Source: Mesostigma viride (lineage: Eukaryota > Streptophyta > Mesostigmatophyceae > Mesostigmatales > Mesostigmataceae). From it: a stretch of 64,000 nt of DNA. The notes beneath the pieces are model-generated. The model was not told the origin of the DNA and made no database searches. It worked only from the letters and a program-made list of their open reading frames with translations. Below are positions 9,395 through 24,300 of this stretch, in pieces. The position numbers were made by a program, and so were the translations under genes. Location of the stretch: positions 270,126-334,125 of the forward strand of contig RPFO01000448.1 of assembly GCA_009746045.1 (NCBI GenBank), in the 5' to 3' direction. Every line of letters starts with the position of its first letter. Positions within the stretch are counted from its first letter, which is position 1.

Positions 9395-12300
9395 TCAAGG
9401 TAGTACTTCCTCAGAAGATGCTTGGCCGACCTTGACATACGCCGCATCCTTTTCCTTGACTACATAGTCAATGATGTTGAACATTCCAGATAGGGCAGAG
9501 TGTGCCTGGGATACAATGAGGACGGTTTCCTGCTTCAGATTCCGAAGCACCTCGGCGACGCAACGCCCTCCTTCGCTGTCAAGGTGCTGCAGAAGAATCG
9601 TGCAATGCCCATGAGAGGAGGCCAGATGCAGCTATCGCACACTTCCTCAGCCATCAAGTATGCGAATTCAAGGTGATTACAAACAACCTGCAGGATCCCT
9701 GGCATCGGCTAGAGAAAAAAGGTAAACAGACTAACACACTGTTTTCAGTGAGTTTCCAGAGCACGACAACAACAATATTCGTGAGCACTAGACTACAGAA
9801 CATGTCAGGTTGGCACAAGCAAATATGCTACGCGGACAAGTGATGTAGGCTGTTGATGGACAACCGGCCAATGAATTCAGACCATTTATGGCTAGCAAAT
9901 GGAGCACGCAAGAAACATGAATTTAAAACGTTGAAATAGCAGGATGCACAAACTGGGTCCATGTATCCCATCTATTATGTGCAGGCTCCAGTGTGGCCTG
10001 TGCCATGTTGTCTGTTATCAACAAGATCCTTCGCCAAGGAATGCAGAGATGACACGCGCAGAAATGCCAGCATAAACTTGTGGGCCAACACTGAAACATT
10101 AGGAAATAAGACATAAATCCTATGCAAATCCAATAAGACAACACTCCTAATCACATCCATTCATTGACCAAGCATACATGCAACGCTTTCCCTCCTGTAG
10201 TCACCGAAAGATAGCCACCAAAAAAAGCCACCGAAAGATAGCTCCGGTTTAGTGCATATTCACACACATACAAACTTTTCCTCATTGCTCATCTGCCATT
10301 GATTTACTAGTAAGGGTAGTAAGCGAGTGCGGACGTGCCCCCCAAAACAAATAAGGAGAAAGAAGTTCCAACATCTTAAACCTGTATGAACAGCTACTAC
10401 CAGCATGTACCTGGAGGGCCTCGTCCAGGACGATGACGTTGCAGTGCACACCGCTCCTCTCTTCCACAAACTCGGCGTAGCCCAGCGCAGTCGCGAGCTC
10501 CTGGTTGACATGCAGCCGTGGGTACGCAATGGGCGGCAACCACATATGTCCATTGGAGCGTTTACTACTTTTCCCACCGTAATGCTACGGAGTGGTATCA
10601 GCCAGGCGCATGCCCGACCCTGCAAGGATTGCAGGAGCGAGCGCAACAACTGGTTGAAAGGGTCCATTTCTCAGCACTCTTGATGGAACGCCATTACGGC
10701 CAGAGGAGCTCTTCACTGATTGTGACCTTGAGTAAATATACGAGCAAACGCTTTTGGATAAGAGGCTGTTGTGCCATTTGTACTCACGATGTACCAACCG
10801 CTGCAGCCTCTACAAATAAAACGGGTTCCTGAAGTGAACTTAGACATGGAAGCAGACAGCCCTGCGGAACGCTCTAGCTAGTGCAGCTCGCCATCTAATA
10901 TAGCAGGTTATTCTAGTGCACTTATAGTAGTATCTGCATATCAATTCGCCCTGCGGAACGCTCCAGCTGGCGCAGCTCGCCATCTAATATAGCAGGTTAT
11001 TCTCGTGCACTATTAGTAGCATCTGCATATCAATTAGCCCTGCGGAACGCTACAGCTGGTGCAGCTCGCCATCTAATATAGCAGGTTATTCTAGTGCACT
11101 AATAGTAGTATCTGCATATCAATTAGCCCTGCAGAGCGCACCAGCCGCCGCAGCTCGCCCCCACTGAGCTGGCTCAGGGACCGCTCGATGCTTGTGCCGT
11201 CTGCCAGCCTCACGTGCACGCGCTTGCTGATCTTCTCCGCCGCCTTCTCCTGAGATAAACAGGATACGAGGACGGAAGTAGGTAAGGAACGCCCGCAAGC
11301 AGGTAAATACTGAAACAATAAACGCTCACCTGCTGACCTTGCTCTTCTCCTGCCCCTTATCCTGAGGTTAGGTCAGCATTTGACACAGAATTTGTGCTCA
11401 TGCTACCGCACATGCTGCCGCTTTCATGCGGTAGCATGCAGGAAAGCCATATAGGCAGAGCGTCAGACCTTTTCGTACTCCTTCCTAATCCGAGGCTAGA
11501 AACATGTCAATGGAATCTGAGGTGAGATAGAAGAAGGCCTAACTATGCGGTGTCCACAGGCATAGGTACATTGTGGGCCTTTTCCTTCTCCTTGACCTGG
11601 TTGCCCGGGCCTATTGTTAAACGTCAAGTGCACAAGATACCTCATGGCCATGCCTGACTCCGCGGCAAAGTAATCGCACTAGATAAGTTCAACGCACGAT
11701 TGGCGGTGAGCAGACACGTGGGATGCCTGTAACGAAGAGGCGTACCTAGCAGAGAGCTAGAGAAGGGGGGCAAGACGCTGGATCCATCATACTAGTACTG
11801 CTATGTAACTTCTGGTGGCCATGATGCCATGGTGTCTTAGGACACAGGGTAACTAATAAGCAGCAGGTTCCCAATGTGATCATAAGCATACATCCGGCAC
11901 GTTGTCAGAGCAGCGATGAGGTCAGGGTGTGCTGTTAGCAGCAACAGGGCTTTCCATGTGGCAAGGCCATAAAGCAGAACGCATTATGTGCGCCAGAGCA
12001 TGTGATAGTAATAGACATGATTGCGCTAAACAGATACGCAAGGCTCCCCACCCATGCCAACGTACGAACCCTGTGCAATCACACAAGGATGAGAAGAGCT
12101 CGCGGAATCCTAGATCATCAGAAAGCCCTTGGCGAGCCTATCCAAACAGATGCAAAATATGCTATACTTAGAAACAGTCTGACCCCACCCACTCATAAAC
12201 CCAGGCTCTCACTGCAGTCGAAACCGGCTATGTGCTAAGCCGGCATAAACCCCCATCTCGGTCAGGATCGCACAGATGCAGATGCATTACACCTGGTCCA

Positions 12301-15300
12301 CGTCGTGCGCCACGGTTCACTGCCCATGCGCCACCAGACGGCGTCCGTACACCATCAGGGTCAGGCATGCCAGCCCTGCGTTGCCGCAAAGCGACCACTG
12401 CTCTCCTAACCCTGTGGGGACCATTAGGCTAGCACTAAGCCTGTTCTAGCACGAGCGCCATGGCCACGTGGCTACGCCAACACGAAGGGAAGCTGATTGT
12501 GCACAGGTCATCGTCTGTACCCTGTCCAGACGATGCTAATTGCCCATCATTTCTCTGCCCGTCCGCACTTCCATACCGGGTTGGACTTGTAAGCTGTGGT
12601 GGGGCTCAGCGTCAGCGCCAGGGACCCGCCTGAGAGCCCCTCCAGGTAGCGTGCTGCCCGCGTCTGGATCTCCGATAGTGCCCCTTCAACCACAAAGCTC
12701 TGCCAATGCGGCGGTGGGCACGTAATGATAAGTTAAAAATATTGAAGTAAACGAGAGGGTGTCCGGTCAGAATGCCATTGATGCACTGGAAGCCAGCATA
12801 CAGAATGGAGGCAGTTCCTATGCCGTAGTTATCCATTCCACCCATTCCATTCTTCCACATGGGGGTACCTTCATCACTCAAGGCACTTTATGACTGATTG
12901 AATCCACGCCACAAAACAGGCTGAGAAAGTATGGCTGTTAGGAAAAGACATGGCAGCATTTCGCCTTGCAAGTGGCACAGCAAGCCGCCACTCCATCAGC
13001 CCCCCCCCCGACTCCTTTGTAACCGACCGACACCGCGGGATATCAGCATTCAGGGATAGAGCCACCACAGAGATAACCACTTTGATATCTCTACCAAGAG
13101 GAGTATTGGAGATAGAAAGGGCAGAGGACAGTACAAATCCATGCCGGCTGCGATCACACCACACCAGAATCATATTACACCATCCAACATCGTTTTGCAT
13201 TCCCTGTGACTGCGATGATGCACCAGCACTCCGACACGTTACACCTGGTCCCCTGGTCCCCTGGTCACAGCATCCGACTGCTGGATCTCATAAGTGCTTC
13301 GACACGTACACCTGTTTTCATAGTTAGACTGCTGGACCTCATAAGTACTTTGACACGTTACACCTGTTTTCATACTTAACTGCTGGACCGCATAAGTGTT
13401 TCGACACGGTACACCCATTACCGTTAATGGCCTGCTCAACCTCATGAGTGCTTCGGGGGGTTTGCTTCAACACCTCAATGAGTGGTCCCATGCCCTGCAA
13501 GGGCAAGGGTAGTCCTGAACGCATGGCCGACACTTAGCATAATCCCAGACAATCACTTAAGCAAGGCAATAAACTTACACAAGTATAATGATTACTGTTA
13601 GTCGTAGCGCCCACTTTAGAACGACTATAGAGACAATTACTCGCTGAACCAATGGGAGAGTAAGGCTGGCAACTGGCATCCATTGCCAGGGTACTGGTGT
13701 ACAAAGACTAACGAGCTTCTTTTCAAGACTCTTCACCCCCACCCCCCACCACCCAAGCATTACACAACGTTTAGGCAAACTATCCCTCATTGTCTGTTCA
13801 CTGACATTCAGAATTTTAAAAAAACGTTGTACAGTCTTAAACTACCATCCTACACTCTGCCTAAGTAATTTAGTTTAATATATAGTAAACTGTGGGGTCA
13901 TACGACGAGTATAGCAGAGTTCCAAGTTAGATTTCCTAAAACGTACATCCACGTCTTTTCTTCATGTAGCTCACCTGGATTCCCTGGGGTCCAAAGGCGG
14001 TGGCGACGTCATCGGCCACACTTGATTCGGCCTCCAAGGCCTGCATTTGGTGGACAGAAGCAAGGAGTCACCAAGGGCGCCATGGGCACATACCAAAAGC
14101 AACGTGCAACCAGGCAACACCACGGGGCATACTCTAAGAAGCCTTGGATGTCCTCGATCATCGACATGCACCTTCAGACATGTATGTGCTCTAAGTGGAA
14201 GCGACAGAGGGAGCAACAGAGATTGAAAAAGGCGAGACAGAGGAAAACAAGAGATATCGTGTGGACGCGTGCTTGTCTGTGTGGATGCATGCTTGTCCGT
14301 GTAGATGCATGCTTGTCTGAGTGGAAGCGTGCTTGTCTGTGTGGATGCATGCTTGTCTGTGTGGATGCATGCTTGTCTGAGTGGATGCAAGCTTGTCTGT
14401 GTGGATGCATGCTTGTCTGTGTGGATGCATCCTTGTCTGTGTAAATGCATGCTTGTCTGTGTGGATGCATGCTTGTCTGTGTGGATGCATCCTTGTCTGT
14501 GGGGATGCATCCTTGTCTGTGTGGATGCATCCTTGTCTGTGGGGATGCATCCTTGTCTGTGGGGATGCATCCTTGTCTGTGTGGACGCATGCTTGTCTGT
14601 GTGTGGTGCTGGTGGCGTCTGTTGGTCATGGTTGGTGGGGTGGTGGCGTGGATCCGTGCGTAAGAACTGGTGCCGACTGGTACAAGAAACACTGTGGGCA
14701 GATGCACAGGAGACGCGGTTGTGACTTTGTCAGCAGCGGCCAACAGAGTTCACAACGCCGACATGGGAACCCTGGCAAATGTGCTATCTATCCATATTTG
14801 CCCACATAGGGACACTGATAACCCCCCCAGTCTGCTTAAAATGTTCTATCTATCCGTATCCGCCTACATGGGAACACTGGCACCGTGTGCTACCCTTATT
14901 CGCCGAGCGCTCGATAGTGCCGGCTGGGAAGGCGCCGATAGGCAAGCGCTACGTGCAGGATATGGCAAAACGAGACAAAAGAGGCCAGGTTAAAAGCAGT
15001 TCGCTGCTTTCAACACAGCAGGCATCACCGGCATCTGGTACTTCAACACAGCAGGCATCACCGGCATCTGGTATTTCAACACAGCAGGCATCACCAGCAT
15101 CTGGTATTTAAACACAGCAGGCATCACCAGCACCTGGTATTTCAACACAGCAGGCATCACCAGCATCTGGTACTTCAACACAGCAGGCATCACCAGCATC
15201 TGGTACTTCAACACAGCAGGCATCACCGGCATCTGGTACTTCAACACAGCAGGCATCACCAGCATCTGGTATTTCAACACAGCAGGCATCACCAGCATCT

Positions 15301-18300
15301 GGTACTTCAACACAGCAGGCATCACCGGCACCTGGTACTTCAACACAGCAGGCATCACCGGCATCTGGTACTTCAACACAGCAGGCATCACCGGCACCTG
15401 GTACTTCAACACAGCAGGCATCACCGGCACCTGGTATTTCAACACAGCAGGCATCACCAGCATCTGGTACTTCAACACAGCAGGCATCACCAGCACCTGG
15501 TATTTCAACACAGCAGGCATCACCGGCATCTGGTATTTCAACACAGCAGGCATCACCAGCATCTGGTACTTCAACACAGCAGGCATCACCAGCATCTGGT
15601 ATTTCAACACAGCAGGCATCACCAGCACCTGGTACTTCAACACAGCAGGCATCACCAGCATCTGGTACTTCAACACAGCAGGCATCACCGGCACCTGGTA
15701 CTTCAACACAGCAGGCATCACCGGCATCTGGTATTTCAACACAGCAGGCATCACCAGCACCTGGTACTTCAACACAGCAGGCATCACCAGCACCTGGTAC
15801 TTCAACACAGCAGGCATCACCGGCATCTGGTACTTCAACACAGCAGGCATCACCGGCATCTGGTACTTCAACACAGCAGGCATCACCGGCATCTGGTATT
15901 TCAACACAGCAGGCATCACCAGCATCTGGTATTTCAACACAGCAGGCATCACCAGCACCTGGTACTTCAACACAGCAGGCATCACCGGCATCTGGTACTT
16001 CAACACAGCAGGCATCACCAGCACCTGGTATTTCAACACAGCAGGCATCACCGGCATCTGGTATTTCAACACAGCAGGCATCGCCAGCACCTGGTATTTC
16101 AACACAGCAGGCATCACCAGTACCTGGTATTTCAACACAGCAGGCATCACCAGCATCTGGTATTTCAACACAGCAGGCATCACCAGCATCTGGTATTTCA
16201 ACACAGCAGGCATCACCAGCACCTGGTACTTCAACACAGCAGGCATCACCGGCATCTGGTACTTCAACACAGCAGGCATCACCAGCACCTGGTATTTCAA
16301 CACAGCAGGCATCACCGGCATCTGGTATTTCAACACAGCAGGCATCGCCAGCACCTGGTATTTCAACACAGCAGGCATCACCAGTACCTGGTATTTCAAC
16401 ACAGCAGGCATCACCAGCATCTGGTACTTCAACACAGCAGGCATCACCAGCATCTGGTACTTCAACACAGCAGGCATCACCAGCACCTGGTATTTCAACA
16501 CAGCAGGCATCGCCAGCACCTGGTATTTCAACACAGCAGGCATCACCAGCATCTGGTACTTCAACACAGCAGGCATCACCGGCATCTGGTACTTCAACAC
16601 AGCAGGCATCACCGGCATCTGGTATTTCAACACAGCAGGCATCACCAGCATCTGGTACTTCAACACAGCAGGCATCACCGGCATCTGGTACTTCAACACA
16701 GCAGGCATCACCGGCATCTGGTATTTCAACACAGCAGGCATCACCGGCACCTGGTACTTCAACACAGCAGGCATCACCGGCACCTGGTACTTCAACACAG
16801 CAGGCATCACCGGCATCTGGTACTTCAACACAGCAGGCATCACCGGCATCTGGTACTTCAACACAGCAGGCATCACCAGCATCTGGTACTTCAACACAGC
16901 AGGCATCACCGGCACCTGGTACTTCAACACAGCAGGCATCACCGGCACCTGGTACTTCAACACAGCAGGCATCAGCAGCACCTGGTACTTCAACACAGCA
17001 GGCATCACCAGCACCTGGTATTTCAACACAGCAGGCATCACCGGCATCTGGTACTTCAACACAGCAGGCATCACCAGCATCTGGTACTTCAACACAGCAG
17101 GCATCACCAGCATCTGGTATTTCAACACAGCAGGCATCACCAGCATCTGGTATTTCAACACAGCAGGCATCACCAGCACCTGGTATTTCAACACAGCAGG
17201 CATCGCCAGCACCTGGTACTTCAACACAGCAGGCATCACCAGCATCTGGTACTTCAACACAGCAGGCATCACCAGCACCTGGTATTTCAACACAGCAGGC
17301 ATCACCGGCATCTGGTATTTCAACACAGCAGGCATCACCGGCATCTGGTACTTCAACACAGCAGGCATCACCAGCATCTGGTACTTCAACACAGCAGGCA
17401 TCACCGGCATCTGGTATTTCAACACAGCAGGCATCACCGGCACCTGGTACTTCAACACAGCAGGCATCACCAGCATCTGGTACTTTAACACAGCAGGCAT
17501 CACCAGCACATGGTATTTCAACACAGCAGGCATCACCAGCATCTGGTATTTCAACACAGCAGGCATCACCAGCATCTGGTACTTCAACACAGCAGGCATC
17601 ACCAGCATCTGGTACTTCAACACAGCAGGCATCACCGGCATCTGGTACTTCAACACAGCAGGCATCACCAGCACCTGGTATTTCAACACAGCAGGCATCA
17701 CCAGCATCTGGTATTTCAACACAGCAGGCATCACCAGCACCTGGTACTTCAACACAGCAGGCATCACCGGCATCTGGTACTTCAACACAGCAGGCATCAC
17801 CAGCATCTGGTACTTCAACACAGCAGGCATCACCGGCATCTGGTACTTCAACACAGCAGGCATCACCAGCATCTGGTATTTCAACACAGCAGGCATCGCC
17901 AGCACCTGGTATTTCAACACAGCAGGCATCACCAGCATCTGGTATTTCAACACAGCAGGCATCACCAGCACCTGGTACTTCAACACAGCAGGCATCACCA
18001 GCATCTGGTATTTCAACACAGCAGGCATCACCAGCATCTGGTATTTCAACACAGCAGGCATCGCCAGCACCTGGTATTTCAACACAGCAGGCATCGCCAG
18101 CACCTGGTATTTCAACACAGCAGGCATCGCCAGCACCTGGTATTTCAACACAGCAGGCATCACCAGCATCTGGTATTTCAACACAGCAGGCATCACCAGC
18201 ATCTGGTACTTCAACACAGCAGGCATCACCAGCATCTGGTATTTCAACACAGCAGGCATCACCGGCATCTGGTATTTCAACACAGCAGGCATCGCCAGCA

Positions 18301-21300
18301 CCTGGTATTTCAACACAGCAGGCATCACCAGCACATGGTATTTCAACACAGCAGGCATCACCAGCACCTGGTACTTCAACACAGCAGGCATCACCGGCAT
18401 CTGGTACTTCAACACAGCAGGCATCACCAGCATCTGGTACTTCAACACAGCAGGCATCACCAGCATCTGGTATTTCAACACAGCAGGCATCACCAGCACC
18501 TGGTATTTCAACACAGCAGGCATCGCCAGCACCTGGTATTTCAACACAGCAGGCATCACCGGCATCTGGTACTTCAACACAGCAGGCATCACCGGCATCT
18601 GGTACTTCAACACAGCAGGCATCACCAGCACCTGGTACTTCAACACAGCAGGCATCACCGGCACCTGGTACTTCAACACAGCAGGCATCACCGGCATCTG
18701 GTACTTTAACACAGCAGGCATCACCAGCATCTGGTACTTCAACACAGCAGGCATCACCGGCATCTGGTACTTCAACACAGCAGGCATCACCGGCATCTGG
18801 TACTTCAACACAGCAGGCATCACCGGCACCTGGTACTTCAACACAGCAGGCATCGCCAGCATCTGGTACTTCAACACAGCAGGCATCACCGGCATCTGGT
18901 ACTTCAACACAGCAGGCATCACCAGCACCTGGTACTTCAACACAGCAGGCATCACCGGCATCTGGTACTTCAACACAGCAGGCATCACCAGCACCTGGTA
19001 CTTCAACACAGCAGGCATCACCAGCATCTGGGGGGTATATTTGGGATCCTCGACAGACACCTAAGCAGCATGGCCACATCCAAGGGACGCAAGTCAGGGT
19101 ACGGGCTAGCATACAAGTTTCACGCGCTGCGCGCCATGATGAGCAGGAGTAGGGAAACCTTGATAATGGTTCTTCTGACCCATGCTGACCAGGTTTACCA
19201 CCGCTATCGTTCGTGCTGACCAGGTTTACCACCACTATCGTTCGTGCTTACTAGGTTTACCACCGCTTTCGTTCGTGCTTACTAGGTTTACCACCGCTTT
19301 CGTTCGTGCTTACTAGGTTTACCACCGCTATCGTTCGTGCTTACCAGGTTTACCACCGCTATCGTTCGTGCTTACCAGGTTTACCACCGCTATCGTTCGT
19401 GCTCTTCTGCATGGAGTCAAGGGCCCATGGCCGCCGTGCATGCGCGTTCACGTGTGGACGGCCCCCCCACCTCTTGTCCTGTCCCCGGCCACGCTCAGGC
19501 ACAGAGCCACACATCCCATATCAACAGAATGACCCGCCAGACCATGACATCATGCCGCTTCCCGCCAGCAACGCAAACCGCTTGTCCCCTTCACGAAAGG
19601 CCTATGCAAGCAAGGCAACCTGCTGCTTAGTCCCCAAAGATAGCAAGAACAGATGCAGCACATAGTACTAAGAGTTTTGACTTTCAACCTCCGCTGCATC
19701 CCAAGTAGCATGACCCTATGTTCTCCAAGTGAACGCATTTAAGATAAAACCTGGCACACGATAAACTGAACAAACACATCATAGCCACTTCACACAAGAA
19801 CACGAATGGCATAACTAATCCCATACAAGTATAAGTAACACTTGCATGCGCGTGTTTTGCATCCTGATGTTGGGAGTATATCCCACTTCTGGGTAACATC
19901 CTACCTCCTCACCACCCCGTCGTCCGCCTTCCCCCCCCCCATGCCATTTTACCCTTTCTTATTCCTAATTACCAACATTACCTTGCACCCAAGACTTTTT
20001 CCTTACTTAACAGGGACCCACCTGCTGTGTTTCCAGCTGCTCACGGAGTGACAACTGATGTCCCTCCAGGTCCTGCTGAGCCTTTTCCCGGAGTCTCGTG
20101 ATAACTTCCATGCGGTTGGCCAGCTCGGTGGCCACACCATCAAGCTCCTTTTGCGCTTTCACTCGCTCCTCGGCCAGGGTCTTCACCTGTGCCTTGGCTG
20201 CAGGTGCAAAAGCACGATATTCCAGGGACAATACATTTGCATGTTGCGGGAACCTGATGGAAAATATCAGAATTGCAGTGCAGTTACCTCCTCTGCTATT
20301 GCTCCTCAGCTAATCCCAGCCTGTCATATTCGTACCACCCTTGTAAACGATGCTACCAGGTACTATCCAACTGTGGCAGCAAAACCCCTCAGCCCTAACA
20401 AGAACTAACGTGCATGCAAGACACCTTTCCTCAGCACCGCCAGGACATATAGCTGTTGAAACTAAACCATCAATTCAGGGCTTCTAACGGCCTTCCAGTG
20501 TATGCCGAGCTTTTGTGGCTGGACGCAAATGCTTCGCTTAGAATATCAAACACCGGACGCACACTGCCAGGGGTTTGTGAATGTGGCAAAATTAAAAGGC
20601 AGGAATACATACGAAAATGCCCCTGCTGCAGACTGCCACGAATAGACAAAAATGACAGATAAGAATTATGGGAAGATAAGCAGCGATATACTGGCCACAA
20701 GGTGCCATGAGTATATGAAAATGATGTTGAAGAAGGACAGCAGTATAAGCTATGATCCACCAGCTGCATGAACGCAAAATGCATGACGACGAGCTTGCTG
20801 CCTGGAATCGTTCTGCTACACCGGCAAACATTCGAGGAATACCAAACAAGAGCAAACTTCCAAGCAGTCATGCCCACGTACCCTCCCTCAACCTGTCAAG
20901 GCTAGACGACAGCGCTTTCCAGGGGTTGGCATCGTGCATGGCCGCATCCACCCCAGGGAAGGAAGGCTCTGAGATGACCCTAGCATCACTGCTGGGACTA
21001 CTGCCAAAGCCACCCGCCGCGGTCTCAGCTTGGGCGACCGCTGCTGCGAGATTTAACGCCGCGGCCTCAGCCTCTCGGACCAAGACTTGCGCGTTGACGA
21101 GCTGCTCGCTCATCTGCTTCCGCTCATCGGCCTGGCGCCACAGAGGGTGGTGTTTGTGACCATTTGTTACCATTAGTCATGCTTTCACAAGGATGTGAAT
21201 AACGTGGTAGCCTCGTCATGCTATTTCAAGCAGCTACCCAGACTAGACCCAAGCCAGGGGACACTGTACCCGTAGAAAGGCCGGATGTCCTGGTTGGTCC

Positions 21301-24300
21301 ACTGAACTGCATGGACAGAGGAATAGCCCATTGACTAGTAATAAAAACTAAAAAAGCCCCAAGGAAGACAAAATTGACAAAACGTTTCAAGACACACAGA
21401 ACGAGCTTCCCCATAAGGAACGAGCACTTCTTTATTCAAAAGATCAGCCATATGGCAATAAGGAACGAGCACTTCTTTATTCAAAAGATCAACCATATGG
21501 CAATAAGGAACGAGCACTTCTTCATTCAAAAGATCAACCATATGGCAATATGGAACGAGCACTTTTTTACTCAAAAGATCAACCATATGGCAATAAGGAA
21601 CGAGCACTTTTTTACTCAAGAGATCAACCATGTGGCAACAAGGAACGAGCACTTCTTTACTCAAAAGATCAACCATGTGGCAATAAGGAACGAGCACTTC
21701 TTTACTCAAAAGATCAACCACGTGGCAATAAGGAACGAGCACTTCTTTACTCAAAAGATCAACCATGTGGCAAAATGCCACAGGATGACACAGCATGTCG
21801 CTTTATTATGATACTGCCCCCATAGTAGTATAGATATCCGCAGCATTACAAAACAATACTATTAAGCCATGCCCCAGAGCCAAGGCGGATGCCAAAGCGT
21901 GGTCATACACAGGTAACTGCAAAACGGCACAGAAACCCCCTACCACCTACCACAAGTGCATGCCAACTTTAACAATCAAGAATATGTCCATTCTTAATCA
22001 CTGATGAACAGCACATACTGCAAGATTTTAATAAATAAAAAATGTACGAATTTTTCACAAACAAGTGGTTCCTTAACAAGCATGCCACACAGGGCTTGTT
22101 GGTCAACCTTTTGGCACCGAAAGAGTCTTTCACATTCTCTCAAATCCAACACTGCATAAGTCATGCATCATGCCGGCCTATCGGTGGCATCTGGTCGACT
22201 CTGGTGGCCTTACTGCATCCGGTGTGCTGATGCTTTGATGAGGCTTTGTTGTGCCCCACCATGATTGCAACATTTTCCCAGTGAGCATTTAAATTGGACA
22301 TGCAGCTTGCCTTGCAGGGACCGAGGGAAGGCGGCGCCCTGCCCCCTACTGGGAGTGCATTGACCAGGGGCACAAAATTCCTACCTAGAAAACAGCTTTT
22401 GCACGGAGGCTCTTCCAACGGAGGCGCACAAATGATTGAATGAATGTTAATGGCTAAGTCGCATTACACATTACTTACTCAACTTTACAAACATGATGTG
22501 CACACAAAGTTGCCCAAACAAAATTTGGTGGCAGATCATCACCCTTCCCGGCAAAAAATGCACCGCACGCAAACGCACCCGCTTTTTTTGGGCGACTCTC
22601 ATGGCTGCCTCCGCCTGCTCGATGCGCCGGCGTTCCAAGTCCCTGTGCGGCCATGGGACCCAAAACACATGCAATGAGGAGGTCAGCTATACGACAGATA
22701 TACGACAGATATAAGAGTCCCAAACATATCAACTGGGTGACTGGACAGGAAGATGGGATAAACCCATGAGGCAAAAGGACAGGAAGCGGGCACATACCCA
22801 TGAGGCGATAGGACAGGAAGAGGCCACATGCCAAGAAGGCGACAGGGCAAGTGTAAGACCTAAGGCCCGGGTACTCACGTGACTCAAGGGCATATACATG
22901 GATGAGGCCATATACATGAGCCACATGCAAACTGATCGGGAACACACAAAAGGCCGATCCGGCTCCGTTGGCAACTCAGCTCACGCTGATAGCAGTTTCT
23001 GTTCCACAAGCTTTCCTGCGCGCAGATGACGACTCCATTCACGCAGCCAGCACCAGCTGTGGGCATGCCATAATGTAGCAACTCCAAATTCCAAACTTAT
23101 GGTGGAAAGTCATAGGCTAACACTGATTAGTTGAAGCTCTAACCATTTCATAAGCAGGAAAGTCTCAAACTGGAGGCGTCTCAGGTTGCAGTGAGGTTGT
23201 GCAGCCCACCGGGGGGCTACCCACCATCAGAACGTACAAGTAGTAAAAACATAGCTAGGCATAAAGCGGCTGGTAGCTTGAGAGTGGCGAGTGGCGAGTG
23301 GCGAGTGGTGAATGGTAAGCAATGCAGATTAGCCTAGTGGGCAAACCTCTGCGTTTGGATGGCCTTCTGCTTCCCTTCGATCCCCGTTTTGAGAGCAGTG
23401 AGTTCTTCCTCTTCCTGTAGACACGGGAAGAGACGGGGAACATGCGCTGTTGGATGACGTCAGAGTATGCACGAAAAAAAAGCTAGGTATAATGTTAGGT
23501 AGAACTCACAAAGCATAGAGCCAAACAGGCAAGATACATGTCAGGAGAACAAGGAACAAAAACTGGGAATGACAAACAAGTGAAAAGTGCCAGGCGGACT
23601 ACGAACCGACTACCACGGTCCCCGCTCACGCCCAAGCTGTTATGTTCAGATTCTTTGCCCTGGAGCCCTTAAACCTGTGTGGCTATCGAGGCAGGATGAT
23701 CCCCTGGCTGCTCTTGGAAGCATCATGCAGTGTGTTTGGCTGAGCACACTCTGTCTGTGAATGGCAGGGTGACGCAGACAATGCCTACGAACAGGTTTCA
23801 TTTTCTGACTGGCCAGAAGTACCTGGTAAACAGGTTTGAATATTTCATCTCTGTTTTAGGCATGCAGTAGTCCACGCTCTGTACTGGGTATTGCTTAGAC
23901 AACTCCCAGCCACAACACACCTACTCCGATAGGTAGCGTACATTTAGCTTGCAATGTAAATTATATCCATGTAAGCTACATCTTATAGAGTAGAACCGTG
24001 ACTGCATGCAAGTGTCAGCGTGAGCCACACAGAAAAGTCCAAGCCTCCCCAAGTTATCGCAAGCCATTACAAATTCATTCCACAAGCGCAGTCGAACCCA
24101 TTGCCGCCCGTCGCGCATTACAGCTGTTCTCTCGGTTTCCATGCCCCACCCGGAATAAAGAATATGCCAACTGCCCTTCCCCAGTAATGAGTGCACAAGT
24201 TCAGGTACACTAATTCACCCAAGTTGAGTAATGCGCGCGATCAGGACACTTCAACCGATTTAAAATTTGTCCAAAAGGTTGATCCACCCAAGGGCAGTCC

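Noticed and set aside
19070-19219. Small plus-strand ORF starting [12 protein letters not shown]
   Set aside because: Antisense to intron 21/exon 22, and it runs into the 31-bp minisatellite; no homology recognised.
14990-19235. Open frames of about 1,360-1,375 codons on the minus strand (MPAVLKYQ... and GDACCVE... repeats)
   Set aside because: They arise because a stop-free 33-bp unit is repeated about 122 times; two minus frames and one plus frame are open at once. Only the first unit is needed to complete exon 22.
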